NCBI RefSeq assembly: GCF_947495315.1
Contig: NZ_CANLYD010000003.1
Span: 186,001 to 250,000 of the forward strand
Length of the DNA: 64,000 bases
Direction: 5' to 3'
Source of the DNA: an uncultured Aquimarina sp.
GTDB lineage: Bacteria > Bacteroidota > Bacteroidia > Flavobacteriales > Flavobacteriaceae
The translations under genes and the position numbers were made by a program. Positions within the stretch are counted from its first letter, which is position 1. Every line of letters begins with the position of its first letter. The notes below the pieces were generated by a model, which worked only from the letters and a program-made list of their open reading frames with translations, was not told the DNA's origin and did not search any database. This document shows, one piece after another, positions 19,117 to 28,717 of this stretch.

Positions 19117-19149
19117 TTTGCTACTTTGATTGTAAACTTCGTAGCTTTG
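19117..19149 (+). promoter_or_regulatory. Bacteroidetes-type promoter
   Basis: TTTG (19117-19120), a 21-base spacer, then TAGCTTTG (19142-19149): this matches the -33/-7 pattern of the Bacteroidetes primary sigma factor, 20 bases before the ATG at 19170. Confidence 0.5.
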
Positions 19150-19169
19150 TTACTTATAATTTTTAGCAT

Positions 19170-19397
19170 ATGAGTTTTCCAAAATTCTTATTAGGAGATA
19201 ATACAGATCATCCAAACGCCATCTTTGTAATTCATACAGAGTTCCCCAGATTTGTTATTAATTTAGAAAATGATGAAGTAGAATGGATGGAAGAGTTTGA
19301 TAAAAGTGATGAAAAAGAATTAGAAAGTGAAGCTGAAAATCTATTTCAAGCGGCAAATGATTTTTATGATCGCGAGATAGAGCGTTACGATGAATAA
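19170..19397 (+). CDS. Small acidic conserved-type protein, unknown function
   Basis: 75 residues, strongly acidic C-terminal half (many Glu/Asp), no signal peptide or membrane segment, so probably cytosolic. It has a good TAnnTTTG promoter 20 bases upstream and is followed 41 bases later by the PAP2 gene in the same direction, so the two may be co-transcribed. The composition and codon use look like a real gene. I do not recognise a family. Confidence 0.65.
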   Translation: MSFPKFLLGDNTDHPNAIFVIHTEFPRFVINLENDEVEWMEEFDKSDEKELESEAENLFQAANDFYDREIERYDE

Positions 19398-19438
19398 CCA
19401 TCGTTTTTTTTAATACAAGTATTGATTATTTTTACTTT

Positions 19439-20005
19439 ATGGAAGAACTTATACAGTTAGATAAAGACCTGTTTTTATATCTTAATAATTTGGGTTCCCC
19501 TTTCTGGGATGGTTTTTGGTTATTTATGACCGAAAAAATTAATCAAGCTCCTTTGGTACTGATTCTATTGTATTTTTTTTATAAATATTTTGGACTAAAA
19601 GGAACCATTATGACACTTGTTGTTGTAGCGGCACTTATTACTGTATCAGATCAATTATCTAATTTGTTTAAAAATGTACTATTTATGCGTCCTAGACCTT
19701 GTCAAATAGAAGGGGTTGGAGAATTAACTAGATTTATAGCAGAACGATGTGGTCGACATGGATATTTTTCAGCTCATGCATCTACAACAATGGGGATTGC
19801 ATTTTTTACAGGATTAGTATTACAAAAAAGATTAAAGTACATCTTTCCATTGATGGTAATTTGGTCAGTTGTTGTAAGTTACAGCAGGATTTACATAGGT
19901 GTTCATTATCCTGGAGATATCATTACTGGTATGGCTATAGGTATTCTTCTGGGAGTAGGAGCGTATAAGTTGCACACTTTTTTAATAAAAAAATATGTAA
20001 CTTAA
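19439..20005 (+). CDS. PAP2-family membrane phosphatase
   Basis: 188 residues with several membrane segments and the phosphatidic acid phosphatase signature: a Lys before RPRP, GYFSAHAS (the usual PSGH form altered to SAH) and SRIYIGVHYPGD (SRx5Hx3D). Family members remove phosphate from lipid phosphates such as phosphatidate, phosphatidylglycerophosphate or undecaprenyl pyrophosphate; which one is not visible here. It is convergent with the expansin gene, 21 bases away. Confidence 0.85.
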   Translation: MEELIQLDKDLFLYLNNLGSPFWDGFWLFMTEKINQAPLVLILLYFFYKYFGLKGTIMTLVVVAALITVSDQLSNLFKNVLFMRPRPCQIEGVGELTRFIAERCGRHGYFSAHASTTMGIAFFTGLVLQKRLKYIFPLMVIWSVVVSYSRIYIGVHYPGDIITGMAIGILLGVGAYKLHTFLIKKYVT

Positions 20006-20026
20006 GGTTGGTAATTACCTCTTTTA

Positions 20027-20977
20027 TTACTGTTTGACTATTTTCATAGTCTTTTTCTCTTCTAATAAAAGATAATATATACCATTACTATAAGATGACA
20101 TGTCTATTTCTTTGCCAGAGCCTTGATCTAATGTTTTTCCAGAACTGTTTACCAATTTCCATTTATTAACATTTTCTGTGAGATGTATAATGCTTGATGT
20201 AGGATTGGGATATAACATCATTGCTTCAGTAATATCCAATTCTGGTATTGAAAGTACTTGATTACATTCTTCAGGGGTAGAGAATTGAAGTCCAGTATCA
20301 AAATCTTCGTTTAGATTCAATACGATGTTTTCAAAAATCAGCTCTTCTCCCAAAATTGAAGTTATTCTTAGATTCATTGGTGATGGAATTCCAGAAGTTT
20401 CTATAAAAAAATTATACAACTCTCTATTCGTGTTTTTCCATGTGTTGTCGGGTAATTGATACTCCATTTTAGAGATTGTGTGGTTGATTTCTCTAAATTG
20501 GATAGCTGTCCAGAATTCACTGGAACCTTCTTTAAAATTAATTTTGATAGTTTCACTAGTAGACATTGTTTCGCAGGGTACAAACTTCCATGATATTGGT
20601 ACTCTACCGTCAATAATATCAGCAATCATAGCAAAGGCTTCCTTGGTCATATCTACATCACCAGAAGCACACTCTGGACAACGATCTACTACATTTAGAA
20701 TAACACTTCCTTTAGCTCCAGTTACTTCGATACAAGCTCCGCAAGCATTACTACCATCGTAATCAATATTATTTAAAGCACAATGCATATAATCTCCCGC
20801 TGCTACAGGTAAAGAACAATTACCAAAAGTACCCCCTGCTACACCACCATAAAATGTCCCTTCACCAGTATGTAAAGAATTATTGCACTCCTGAGCAGAA
20901 ATTTTTATAACAGAAATAACTAATAAAAAACAGAAAGTGTAGGTGTGTGATTTCATTTTTATTTGGTCAGATTTCAT
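20027..20977 (-). CDS. Bacterial expansin (DPBB + CBM63) with T9SS sorting domain
   Basis: A second in-frame ATG at 20956 gives a cleaner signal peptide (MKSHTYTFCFLLV to SAQ) and is an alternative start. Residues about 36-125 form the six-stranded double-psi beta-barrel (GEGTFYGG, GACIEV, DRCPECASGDVDM). Asp98 and Asp109 have the 11-residue spacing of the two key acids of Bacillus EXLX1. Residues about 128-225 match CBM63 (KEGSSEFWTAIQFREI, MEYQ, YNFFI), with the aromatic residues used to bind cellulose. A sorting domain follows (LYPNPT). Expansins loosen cellulose networks without hydrolysis, so this fits as a helper for the GH5 and GH9 enzymes nearby. Bacterial expansins rarely carry a T9SS signal. 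Confidence 0.85.
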   Translation of the reverse strand: MKSDQIKMKSHTYTFCFLLVISVIKISAQECNNSLHTGEGTFYGGVAGGTFGNCSLPVAAGDYMHCALNNIDYDGSNACGACIEVTGAKGSVILNVVDRCPECASGDVDMTKEAFAMIADIIDGRVPISWKFVPCETMSTSETIKINFKEGSSEFWTAIQFREINHTISKMEYQLPDNTWKNTNRELYNFFIETSGIPSPMNLRITSILGEELIFENIVLNLNEDFDTGLQFSTPEECNQVLSIPELDITEAMMLYPNPTSSIIHLTENVNKWKLVNSSGKTLDQGSGKEIDMSSYSNGIYYLLLEEKKTMKIVKQ

Positions 20978-21033
20978 TAATACAATTGTTTATAATGGCT
21001 TAACTAGGATGTCCTTAATTCATTTTTTGAGTT

Positions 21034-23295
21034 TTACTTATTTTTAAATTTCTTCTTTTTTTTCTTTTTACTAAAAAGTCTTTTTAAGAAGTTATCACGT
21101 TTTTCTGGTTGACAATCGAGATCCTCTAAAACATTATTTGGGGTTTTTTCGAAGCTACTTTTAGTAAAAGAATCAAAATCTGGGTCTTCATTCATCTTTT
21201 GATAAAGCTTACCAAAAATAGGCAAAGCAGAATTGGCGCCTTGTCCTTGTGCTGTTGTTTTAAATCCAATAGCATAATTATCATTACCTACCCAAGTTAC
21301 TGTAACAAGTTTAGGTGTAATTCCTACAAACCAACCATCTTTATTATCCTGAGTAGTACCGGTTTTTCCTGCAATTTCATTTTTAAGTCGATAGGTAGTT
21401 CTTAATCTGGTTGCTGTACCTTTATCGACCGTAGATTTCATCATTTCTAATAACACTTGCCTTGTATAATCACTAAAAGCAGGTTTTTCTATAATTTTGG
21501 GCTCAAATGAGGCGATAAGATTACCGTGTCTATCTTCTATTTTTGTAATATAAAATGGTTGTACCCCTTTAGAATTGTTAACATAACTCGCATAAGCTCC
21601 TGCCAGTTCTTTTATTTTGATTCCTGCTGTCCCTAGTGCTATTGATGGTTGCTCTGGAAGCTCTTCAGTAATTCCCATTTTCTTTATCTGATCAAATACT
21701 TTAGTAATGCCTACTTCACCTATCACTTTTACCGCAATTGTGTTTACAGAACTACTTAAAGCCGTTTCCAAGTTATAATTTAGATAAGGATCTTTTTCTT
21801 CAGATGCGTTTTTTGGTGTCCAATCTTTTAGGTTGGTATAGGTCACTTCTTTTAATGGGAAATATGTACAAGGTTTCATACCATTTTCTATGGCCGCAGT
21901 GTATACGAATGGTTTAAAAGTAGAACCTACTTGCCTTTTACTTTGGGATACGTGATCATATTTAAAATATCTATAATCAATACCTCCCAAGTATGTTCTA
22001 ACTGCTCCACTAGATGGGTCAATAGCAATCATTCCAGCATTCAGGAACTTCAGATAATGTTGTAAACTATCTCGGATAGAAACTTTTTTGGTTGTATTTC
22101 CTTCCCATTCGAATAGCTCCATCTCTCGTTTGACTGAAAAAGAATCTGTAATCTGTTTTTGGTTAAGACCTTGTTCTTTATATTTTTGGTAAATCGGTAA
22201 TTGTTTCAGTGCGTTATCAATAAGATTCGTACCTACCTTCCAGGGTGCTTCTTTACCATATTCTTTTTCATATGTCTTTTGTAAACTTTGTAAATGACCT
22301 TTCATTACTTCTTCCGCTAATGATTGCATTTTATAATCCAAGGTGGTATGGATGATTAATCCGTCTTTGTAAATGTCGTACCCGCTGCTATCCGCTTTCT
22401 TATGTTTTTTTAAGATCTCATTAAGTTCTTTTTTTACTTCTTCTCTAAAGTAAGGAGCTAACCCAAGGTCATGATTAAAATATTGATAATCCAGAACGAT
22501 GTTTTGGTTCATTATTCGATTTGCAACATTTTGAGTAATGTATTTATATTTTGCCATTTGTTGCAAAACAACATCTCTTCTTAGCTGGCTACGTTCTGGA
22601 AAAAGTCTGGGGTTGTAACTATGATTAGCCTTTAAACTGCCAATTAATGTACTGGCTTCTGATAATGTCAGTTCTTTAGCAGATTTATTAAAAAACTTTT
22701 GTGAAGCACTCTCGATTCCATACGTATTATCAGGAAACGGAACTGTGTTGAAGTATTGAGTAAGAACATCTTCTTTACTATATATATCTTCAATACGTTT
22801 GGCTATAATAGACTCTTTAAGTTTATTAACTACAATACTAAAAGATCCATAGTCTTTTCTTCCAAAAATGTTTTTTACTAACTGAAGTGTAATCGTACTT
22901 CCACCACCAGAAGATTTATCCCTAAACAAAATGGTTTTAAAAAATACTCTGAGTAGACTTACATTATCTACACCATCATGTTCATAAAAACGGATATCTT
23001 CAGTAGCAATCAATGCGTCGATTAGGTGTTTCGGAAGATCTTCATAGATAATAGGCTGTCTGTCGTATACAAAATATTTGCCAATCAGGCGGCTATCTTT
23101 ATCTAACACTTGAGTTGCTTCAGCTTGTTTTAGAGAACTTAATTCATTCTTACTTGGAATTTTTCCCCAAAACCCAAAATAAATACTTCCATAAAAAATA
23201 ATGAAGACTAAAAAAAAGCTTCCTAAGGCTATTAATGGCCACTTAATCCATCTTTTCTGTAATAATTGACGCATCATAGTTATATGACTAGTCAT
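21034..23295 (-). CDS. Class A penicillin-binding protein (PBP1-type transglycosylase/transpeptidase)
   Basis: 753 residues: short cytoplasmic N-terminus, one membrane anchor (about 20-42), a GT51 transglycosylase domain (EDIRFYEHDGVD, then GGGSTITLQLVKN) and a transpeptidase domain with the three active-site motifs STFK, SVN and KTGT. It polymerises lipid II and crosslinks peptidoglycan in the periplasm. The C-terminus ends in a very Lys-rich tail (KKKKKKKF). The start could also be the second or third Met (MMRQLL), which sits closer to the anchor. Monocistronic by spacing. Confidence 0.92.
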   Translation of the reverse strand: MTSHITMMRQLLQKRWIKWPLIALGSFFLVFIIFYGSIYFGFWGKIPSKNELSSLKQAEATQVLDKDSRLIGKYFVYDRQPIIYEDLPKHLIDALIATEDIRFYEHDGVDNVSLLRVFFKTILFRDKSSGGGSTITLQLVKNIFGRKDYGSFSIVVNKLKESIIAKRIEDIYSKEDVLTQYFNTVPFPDNTYGIESASQKFFNKSAKELTLSEASTLIGSLKANHSYNPRLFPERSQLRRDVVLQQMAKYKYITQNVANRIMNQNIVLDYQYFNHDLGLAPYFREEVKKELNEILKKHKKADSSGYDIYKDGLIIHTTLDYKMQSLAEEVMKGHLQSLQKTYEKEYGKEAPWKVGTNLIDNALKQLPIYQKYKEQGLNQKQITDSFSVKREMELFEWEGNTTKKVSIRDSLQHYLKFLNAGMIAIDPSSGAVRTYLGGIDYRYFKYDHVSQSKRQVGSTFKPFVYTAAIENGMKPCTYFPLKEVTYTNLKDWTPKNASEEKDPYLNYNLETALSSSVNTIAVKVIGEVGITKVFDQIKKMGITEELPEQPSIALGTAGIKIKELAGAYASYVNNSKGVQPFYITKIEDRHGNLIASFEPKIIEKPAFSDYTRQVLLEMMKSTVDKGTATRLRTTYRLKNEIAGKTGTTQDNKDGWFVGITPKLVTVTWVGNDNYAIGFKTTAQGQGANSALPIFGKLYQKMNEDPDFDSFTKSSFEKTPNNVLEDLDCQPEKRDNFLKRLFSKKKKKKKFKNK

Positions 23296-23589
23296 AACGT
23301 AAAAAATAGCTGATTATTGAGTGGATAGCCATGATATGATTTTAGAATTTACTTTTAATTTTTACGTTCGTAGCGTATGAGGGAAATGCTTACTTTTTTT
23401 GAAGCTTATTTCTTAAAACTTTGATTTTTTTATTTTAAATTGTAGTAGTTAATAATGTATCATAATATTAAAGAAAATTATTTGAGGCATACCATAGAAA
23501 AATAGCTTCAAAGTGTATTGTATAAAATAACATATAATAAAATCTTTTTTACTATTTATTAGTGAAGTAACCAACTAAATCTGCACACT

Positions 23590-23880
23590 ATGAAAAGAGT
23601 AATTGTTGACTACAAAAAATTGAACAAAGATATTTTGAATCTTTTAGTAGAAAAATTTCCTGATGGCTACTCAGACAGGGATATTATTTATTTTAAAAAC
23701 CATCATAATGACAGTATTGAAGCGGTAGAGGTAAAAACCGATGATACTATTTATTTAGTAAAAATAAGTGAGCGTCTTGCTGGTGTAATGCAAGATTATG
23801 ATGATAATACGTCAGATACTGATGTTCCTGTTGCTATTATGAAAGAGCAAGTTAACGATGACGTCAATTTTGATGATTAA
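23590..23880 (+). CDS. Small acidic protein, unknown function
   Basis: 96 residues, no signal peptide or membrane helix, acidic C-terminus (DDNTSDTD and DDVNFDD). It looks like a conserved small cytosolic protein of Flavobacteria, but no domain is recognised. Isolated between two long non-coding stretches. Confidence 0.65.
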   Translation: MKRVIVDYKKLNKDILNLLVEKFPDGYSDRDIIYFKNHHNDSIEAVEVKTDDTIYLVKISERLAGVMQDYDDNTSDTDVPVAIMKEQVNDDVNFDD

Positions 23881-24224
23881 CAGCTTTTTTTGTTTTAAAA
23901 ATGTGTCCGAGGACATTTCTAAATATCGTAAAATTATCCTCGAACTTTATTTATGACAGTATTTTTAAAATTCACTATCAATCAGTACTTCTGTTCACTA
24001 ATAGCTGTATGTAAGCGGATAAGCATGTAATGCTTCTCGAAATAGAGTTTTGCCAAAAATCTTTAGCCTTTTTTAGGACAACACACATATAGAAAAGGAA
24101 CAAAAATCATTAAGTAAAAGAAGGTTCGTGAAATTGTTTTTAGGGTTTATCTATTTTTACTTGTTTATAGAGTATGTTAATTAACTTCTTTATATAATAT
24201 AAACTCAACAATAACAAGCGAACT
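23881..24224 (+). other. Non-coding leader region before the M4 protease
   Basis: 344 bp of AT-rich sequence with no ORF worth reporting, no clear -7 box and no strong terminator hairpin. The last 40 bases are the A/C-rich untranslated leader typical of secreted-protein genes here. Confidence 0.35.
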
Positions 24225-26798
24225 ATGAAATTTAAAATTACTGTAAAAACTGTTTTGTCAATGGTTTTGGTATTTAGTTATGCATTAGTAAATGCACAGA
24301 ATACCCAAAAATCAATTGCAAAATTACAAGAGCAATCCAATGCTGTCTTAACAATCAACGAGAATTCTGGATTAACAGAATTTGTAAGATTCCCTGCAGG
24401 AAAAACTATGCAAGTAAAGGGAGCAACTCTTGAGCAGAAGACTATAAATTTTTTGAAAGACTTTAAATCTCTTTATAATATTGAATCCATTGAAAATTCA
24501 TTGGTTATAGAGAAAACGAAGAAAGATAATTATGGATTAGACCATGTGATCTTAAAACAACAATATAATGGAGTTCCTGTTTACGGAGGAGAGCTAAGAT
24601 TTCATTTTGACTTAAACAAAAATATTACTTCAATAAATGGAAAAGTTGTACCTAATATTAAATTGAATACGACTCCCACTTTGAGTATATCCGAATCAAA
24701 TTCAATTGCACTTTCTGCTATAAGAAGTCAAGGTTTAAATAAATCGGGAGCAGAATTAAAAGTAAATAAAAATACACTTTATATCTATCAAAAAGGTTTG
24801 ATCAAAGGAGATGCCGGAGCACTTTATCTGGTATATCATATAGAAGTAAGAAATGATAATGATGTAAGAGAGTATGTTTTTATAAATGCACATACAGGTG
24901 AAATAGTTGAACAAATAACCGGAATGGCACATGCTCTTGATAGAGTGTTGTATGAAGAAAATACAAGCAATCTTGTTTGGCAAGAGGGAGATGCTTTTCC
25001 TGGCATATTAGATCAGTGGCAACAAACTGAATTAGCAGCAGCAGAACATACCTATAATTTTTTTAAAAATGCTTTCGGGTATCTTTCTTATGATGGACAA
25101 GATGCACAGATGATAACTATTAATAATAATCCGAATATAAGTTGTCCTAATGCAAATTGGAATGGCGTATCTGCTAATTATTGTACAGGTACTGCAGCGG
25201 ATGATGTAGTCGCGCACGAGTGGGGACACGCTTATACTGAATATACCAGTAATCTTATTTATGCATATGAATCTGGTGCGATTAATGAATCTTTTTCTGA
25301 TATCTGGGGAGAAACTATTGATTTGTTAAATGACTACCAAGACGAAGGAGAAGATGTTTCACTTCGTACAGGTTGTGATACTTCACTTAGATGGATGATG
25401 GGAGAGGATGCTTCTGCTTTTGGAGGAGCGATTAGAGATATGTGGAATCCTAATTGTGAAGGTGACCCTGGAAAAGTAATTGATTTCAATTATTTATGTG
25501 GTACTGCAGATAGTGGAGGTGTTCATATCAATTCTGGTATCCCTAATCATATGTATGCATTGTTAGTTGATGGAGGGACGTTTAATGGACAGACAATTAA
25601 CGCTATTGGATTAACAAAAGCTGCGCATATATTTTGGAGAGCTCAAAGTAATTATTTAACACTTGTAAGTAATTTTGCAAACTTAGCTGATGCTATTGAA
25701 GCCTCTGCTATAGATCTTATAGGTACTAATCTAGAAGGTCTTTCTACTACTGCTCCAGTTGGAGCTTCTGGAGAAATTATTACTGCTGCGGATGTGTTGG
25801 AAGTAGAGAAAGCCATATTGGCAGTAGAATTGAGAACACCAAATAACTGTGGTTACCAACCATTATTATCTAATACAGGGACTGTTCTTTGTGATAATGC
25901 ATCAACGAATGCTATCTTTTTTGAAGATTGGGAGACAGGAACTGATGGATGGACAATGGAACAACTTCCTGAAAACGCTAGTGATTGGGAATCAAGAGAT
26001 TGGGTTTTAGAATCTTCTCTTCCAAACGAACGCGAAGGACAAGGTATATTTGGTTCGGATCCTATTAATGGCGATTGTAGAATCAACTTTCAAAACGGTA
26101 TTATACGCCTACAGAGTCCAGTTATAAATATTCCTGCAGTGGCTGAAGGAGGTGTTTTTGAGTTGGCATTTAACCATTTAGTAGCTACAGAAGCTACTTG
26201 GGATGGTGGTAACATAAAATATAGTTTAGATGGAGGTCCTTGGACGCTAATACCATCCGAAGCATTTAGTGAGAATCCTTATAATAATACATTAAGAACT
26301 GCTGCTGAAGGAAATGATAATCCGCTTCAGAGTGAAAATGCTTTTACTGGCGCTGATGAAGGTTCGAATACAGGAAGCTGGGGAAGAAGTTTGATTGATT
26401 TGTCTTCTATTGGAGTAAACGATAATTCCACTATCCAATTTCGATTTGAAATGGGAACTGATGGTTGTAATGGATTGTTTGGTTGGTATATCGATGAAAT
26501 AATGGTGTTTAATTGTGCCCAAACAACATTATCGGTTGCGGATAATGAGTTTATATCAAAAAATATCAGCGTATATCCAATTCCTTCAGATGGAATTGTT
26601 AATTTAAGAAAACTCACAAATATCAATTTAATAAAAGCTGAGATATACGATATTAACGGAAGAATGTTAAAGACAATTGATCTTTCAGATATTACTATCG
26701 AAAAAGCAATCGATATCTCCGATTTAACAAGAGGAGTTTACTTTATGTCTGTTGCTACAGAAAATGTTAACGGAGTAATAAGAATAGTAAAAGAGTAA
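24225..26798 (+). CDS. Thermolysin-like M4 metalloprotease, T9SS-secreted
   Basis: Signal peptide (1-25), an FTP/PepSY propeptide region (about 45-225), then an M4 catalytic domain (about 230-540). Zinc ligands are His331 and His335 in HEWGH and Glu355 in GAINESFSD, with catalytic Glu332; the 20-residue spacing from His335 to Glu355 equals thermolysin. GGVHINSG supplies the transition-state His. A C-terminal jelly-roll-like module (about 560-765; WETGTDGW start and GWYIDEI end) and a sorting domain (VYPIPS) follow. Role: secreted endopeptidase for nutrient protein or processing of surface proteins. It is self-activating by propeptide removal in related enzymes. Confidence 0.92.
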   Translation: MKFKITVKTVLSMVLVFSYALVNAQNTQKSIAKLQEQSNAVLTINENSGLTEFVRFPAGKTMQVKGATLEQKTINFLKDFKSLYNIESIENSLVIEKTKKDNYGLDHVILKQQYNGVPVYGGELRFHFDLNKNITSINGKVVPNIKLNTTPTLSISESNSIALSAIRSQGLNKSGAELKVNKNTLYIYQKGLIKGDAGALYLVYHIEVRNDNDVREYVFINAHTGEIVEQITGMAHALDRVLYEENTSNLVWQEGDAFPGILDQWQQTELAAAEHTYNFFKNAFGYLSYDGQDAQMITINNNPNISCPNANWNGVSANYCTGTAADDVVAHEWGHAYTEYTSNLIYAYESGAINESFSDIWGETIDLLNDYQDEGEDVSLRTGCDTSLRWMMGEDASAFGGAIRDMWNPNCEGDPGKVIDFNYLCGTADSGGVHINSGIPNHMYALLVDGGTFNGQTINAIGLTKAAHIFWRAQSNYLTLVSNFANLADAIEASAIDLIGTNLEGLSTTAPVGASGEIITAADVLEVEKAILAVELRTPNNCGYQPLLSNTGTVLCDNASTNAIFFEDWETGTDGWTMEQLPENASDWESRDWVLESSLPNEREGQGIFGSDPINGDCRINFQNGIIRLQSPVINIPAVAEGGVFELAFNHLVATEATWDGGNIKYSLDGGPWTLIPSEAFSENPYNNTLRTAAEGNDNPLQSENAFTGADEGSNTGSWGRSLIDLSSIGVNDNSTIQFRFEMGTDGCNGLFGWYIDEIMVFNCAQTTLSVADNEFISKNISVYPIPSDGIVNLRKLTNINLIKAEIYDINGRMLKTIDLSDITIEKAIDISDLTRGVYFMSVATENVNGVIRIVKE

Positions 26799-26825
26799 AG
26801 TATATAGTGTATTATATATAGTTGC

Positions 26826-26872
26826 TGAAACACGGCATAGTAACTTAAGTTATTATGTCGTGTTTCACTTTT
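26826..26872. terminator. Bidirectional terminator between convergent genes
   Basis: A 21-bp near-perfect inverted repeat (26826-26846 with 26847-26867; TGAAACACGGCATA arm) between the M4 protease and meaB, followed by CTTTTT on the plus strand. Confidence 0.75.
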
Positions 26873-26921
26873 TACAAAAACTAGATACAATTTTACCATG
26901 GATAAAGCTTCTTTACGAAAC

Positions 26922-27992
26922 TTATTTATTAAGTGATAATAAATGCCTAGCAGCTGCAAAAGGAGTAATTTTATGTTGTTGTACAGCTTCGATTTGATCC
27001 GATAAGGCTTTTTTGATTGTAGGGTGATTGTAAAAAGAGTTTTTTAGCTGTTCTTCAATAGTTTGTAATAGCCAAAATTTATTTTGTTGGATTCTATTTT
27101 TTTCAAAATAACCATTGTTAGACGAAACTTCTAAATATCGTAAGATTAACTCCCACACTTCTTCTATACCAGTATTTTTAAGTGCACTGCACATGAGTAC
27201 TTCTGGCGACCAACTGCTTTCTGCCAAAGGATATAGGTGTAATGCTTTTCTAAATTGGTTTTTAGCTTCTCGTGCGGGTTTTAGGTTGTCTCCATCAGCT
27301 TTGTTGATAACGATCGCATCGGCCATTTCGATAATACCTCTTTTTATTCCCTGCAATTCATCACCTGCTCCAGCTAATTTTAGTAAAAGAAAGAAGTCAA
27401 CCATTCCGTGCACAGCAGTTTCACTTTGACCAACACCCACTGTTTCAATAATAATCACATCATATCCTGCCGCTTCACAGAGAATAATGGATTCACGAGT
27501 TTTTTGAGCTACACCACCCAAAGAATTTCCTGAAGGCGAAGGCCGGATAAAGGCTTTAGGTGATCTTACCAATGATTCCATTCTGGTTTTATCACCTAAG
27601 ATACTACCTCCAGAAATAGTACTACTGGGATCTACAGCTAATACAGCTACCTTTTTACCTTTTTCTATGAGGAGATTACCTATAGCTTCAATAAAGGTGC
27701 TTTTACCTACACCTGGAACTCCTGTAATTCCTATTCTTATAGAGTTATTTGCGTGAGGCAAACATTTTTCGATGAGCTCTTGCGCTTTTTTACTATGCTT
27801 TTCCTGTGTACTTTCTACTAAAGTTATTCCTTTGCTTAGAGATGTGGTATTTTGTGAAATAATTCCTTTGAATATATCAGGTATGGACACCTCTTTCTGT
27901 TGTAGTTTTTTAAATCGATCAATAGCATTCTGATTAGTTCCAGAAGGTATTTTAGAAGATTGATCCTGATGTTCCATACTATTTTTATTCAC
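26922..27992 (-). CDS. meaB: MeaB/ArgK-type GTPase, methylmalonyl-CoA mutase chaperone
   Basis: 356 residues. Walker A GVPGVGKS at residues 91-98, AVDPSS, the switch-region ETVGVGQSE, and NKAD for guanine binding. MeaB protects and reloads adenosylcobalamin-dependent methylmalonyl-CoA mutase with intact cofactor. The mutase genes are not in the window, but the adenosyltransferase that makes the cofactor is at 45253-45828. Met6 is another possible start. The N-terminal 40 residues are poorly conserved in appearance. Confident family call. Confidence 0.93.
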   Translation of the reverse strand: MNKNSMEHQDQSSKIPSGTNQNAIDRFKKLQQKEVSIPDIFKGIISQNTTSLSKGITLVESTQEKHSKKAQELIEKCLPHANNSIRIGITGVPGVGKSTFIEAIGNLLIEKGKKVAVLAVDPSSTISGGSILGDKTRMESLVRSPKAFIRPSPSGNSLGGVAQKTRESIILCEAAGYDVIIIETVGVGQSETAVHGMVDFFLLLKLAGAGDELQGIKRGIIEMADAIVINKADGDNLKPAREAKNQFRKALHLYPLAESSWSPEVLMCSALKNTGIEEVWELILRYLEVSSNNGYFEKNRIQQNKFWLLQTIEEQLKNSFYNHPTIKKALSDQIEAVQQHKITPFAAARHLLSLNK

Positions 27993-28070
27993 AATGTAGC
28001 TTTATAACAAATTTATAAATTCATTTGAGTAAACTTGTTATTATTTGAGGTAATACAAAGAGAAAATAGT

Positions 28071-28631
28071 TTACTTTAATTTTATTGGAACTGCAATTGC
28101 TGTTTGATCCCACGCTAGATACATAATCGTAAAGTCATTGGCTTCCTGAAAATAAATAGAAAATTGTTCTACTATATTAAGTAATCGCTGAACTGGAACT
28201 TCTATAGTTAAGACATCATATTTGGGATTATGAGAAGGATTTCCATCCGTGAAATTTACGCCCCAATCATATTCACCACTATTAAAAATAACTTTCCACG
28301 AATTCTCACCCGGAATTGTCCATAAACTATAAGTGCCTGCCTCTAATACGGTGCCATCCACAAGAATATCCTTATCAATTGTAAAGGTTGTAGCCTCATT
28401 GGCTCCTGTTCTCCATACTTGATCAAAAGGGACTAAATCTCCAAAAATTACTCTTTCTTTTTTTAAAGGCCTATTGTAAAAAACGGTAAAATTAGCTTCT
28501 TTACTCTTATGGGTTATTGTCTGTTCGGGACTGTGCTTCTTAGTGTTGGATCTTAATATAGATCTGCCTACAATACCAATAATTACTATTCCGATAATAA
28601 TGATGAGTGATCTTTTTAGAAGCTTTGACAT
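28071..28631 (-). CDS. DUF2911 domain protein
   Basis: Start chosen at 28631 (MSKLLKRSLIIIIG), which begins directly with a membrane anchor; an upstream ATG at 28682 would put 17 polar residues before it. After the anchor the protein has the DUF2911 pattern (FYNRPLKKERVIFGDLVPF, VWRTGANEAT, AGTYSLWTIP, and the later NSGEYDWG). The domain is beta-rich and exported; no biochemical role is established. Divergent from the CrtI-like gene with 86 bases between starts. Confidence 0.85.
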   Translation of the reverse strand: MSKLLKRSLIIIIGIVIIGIVGRSILRSNTKKHSPEQTITHKSKEANFTVFYNRPLKKERVIFGDLVPFDQVWRTGANEATTFTIDKDILVDGTVLEAGTYSLWTIPGENSWKVIFNSGEYDWGVNFTDGNPSHNPKYDVLTIEVPVQRLLNIVEQFSIYFQEANDFTIMYLAWDQTAIAVPIKLK

Positions 28632-28691
28632 ATCTTGAGATTTGATGATTAAAGATAACTTATTTTGGTTATGAAAGTACATATAATTGCT

Positions 28692-28699
28692 TACTTTTG
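28692..28699 (+). promoter_or_regulatory. Putative -7 box of the CrtI-like gene
   Basis: TACTTTTG fits TAnnTTTG. It overlaps an in-frame TTG at 28697, which argues that translation begins at the ATG at 28718 instead. A TTTG lies 24 bases upstream, slightly far for a -33 element. Confidence 0.4.
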
Positions 28700-28717
28700 G
28701 GCTCTTACTACTGGTTT

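Noticed and set aside
28697..28717. TTG start for the CrtI-like protein
   Set aside because: It overlaps a TAnnTTTG promoter box, and the ATG at 28718 leaves the normal distance to the FAD motif.
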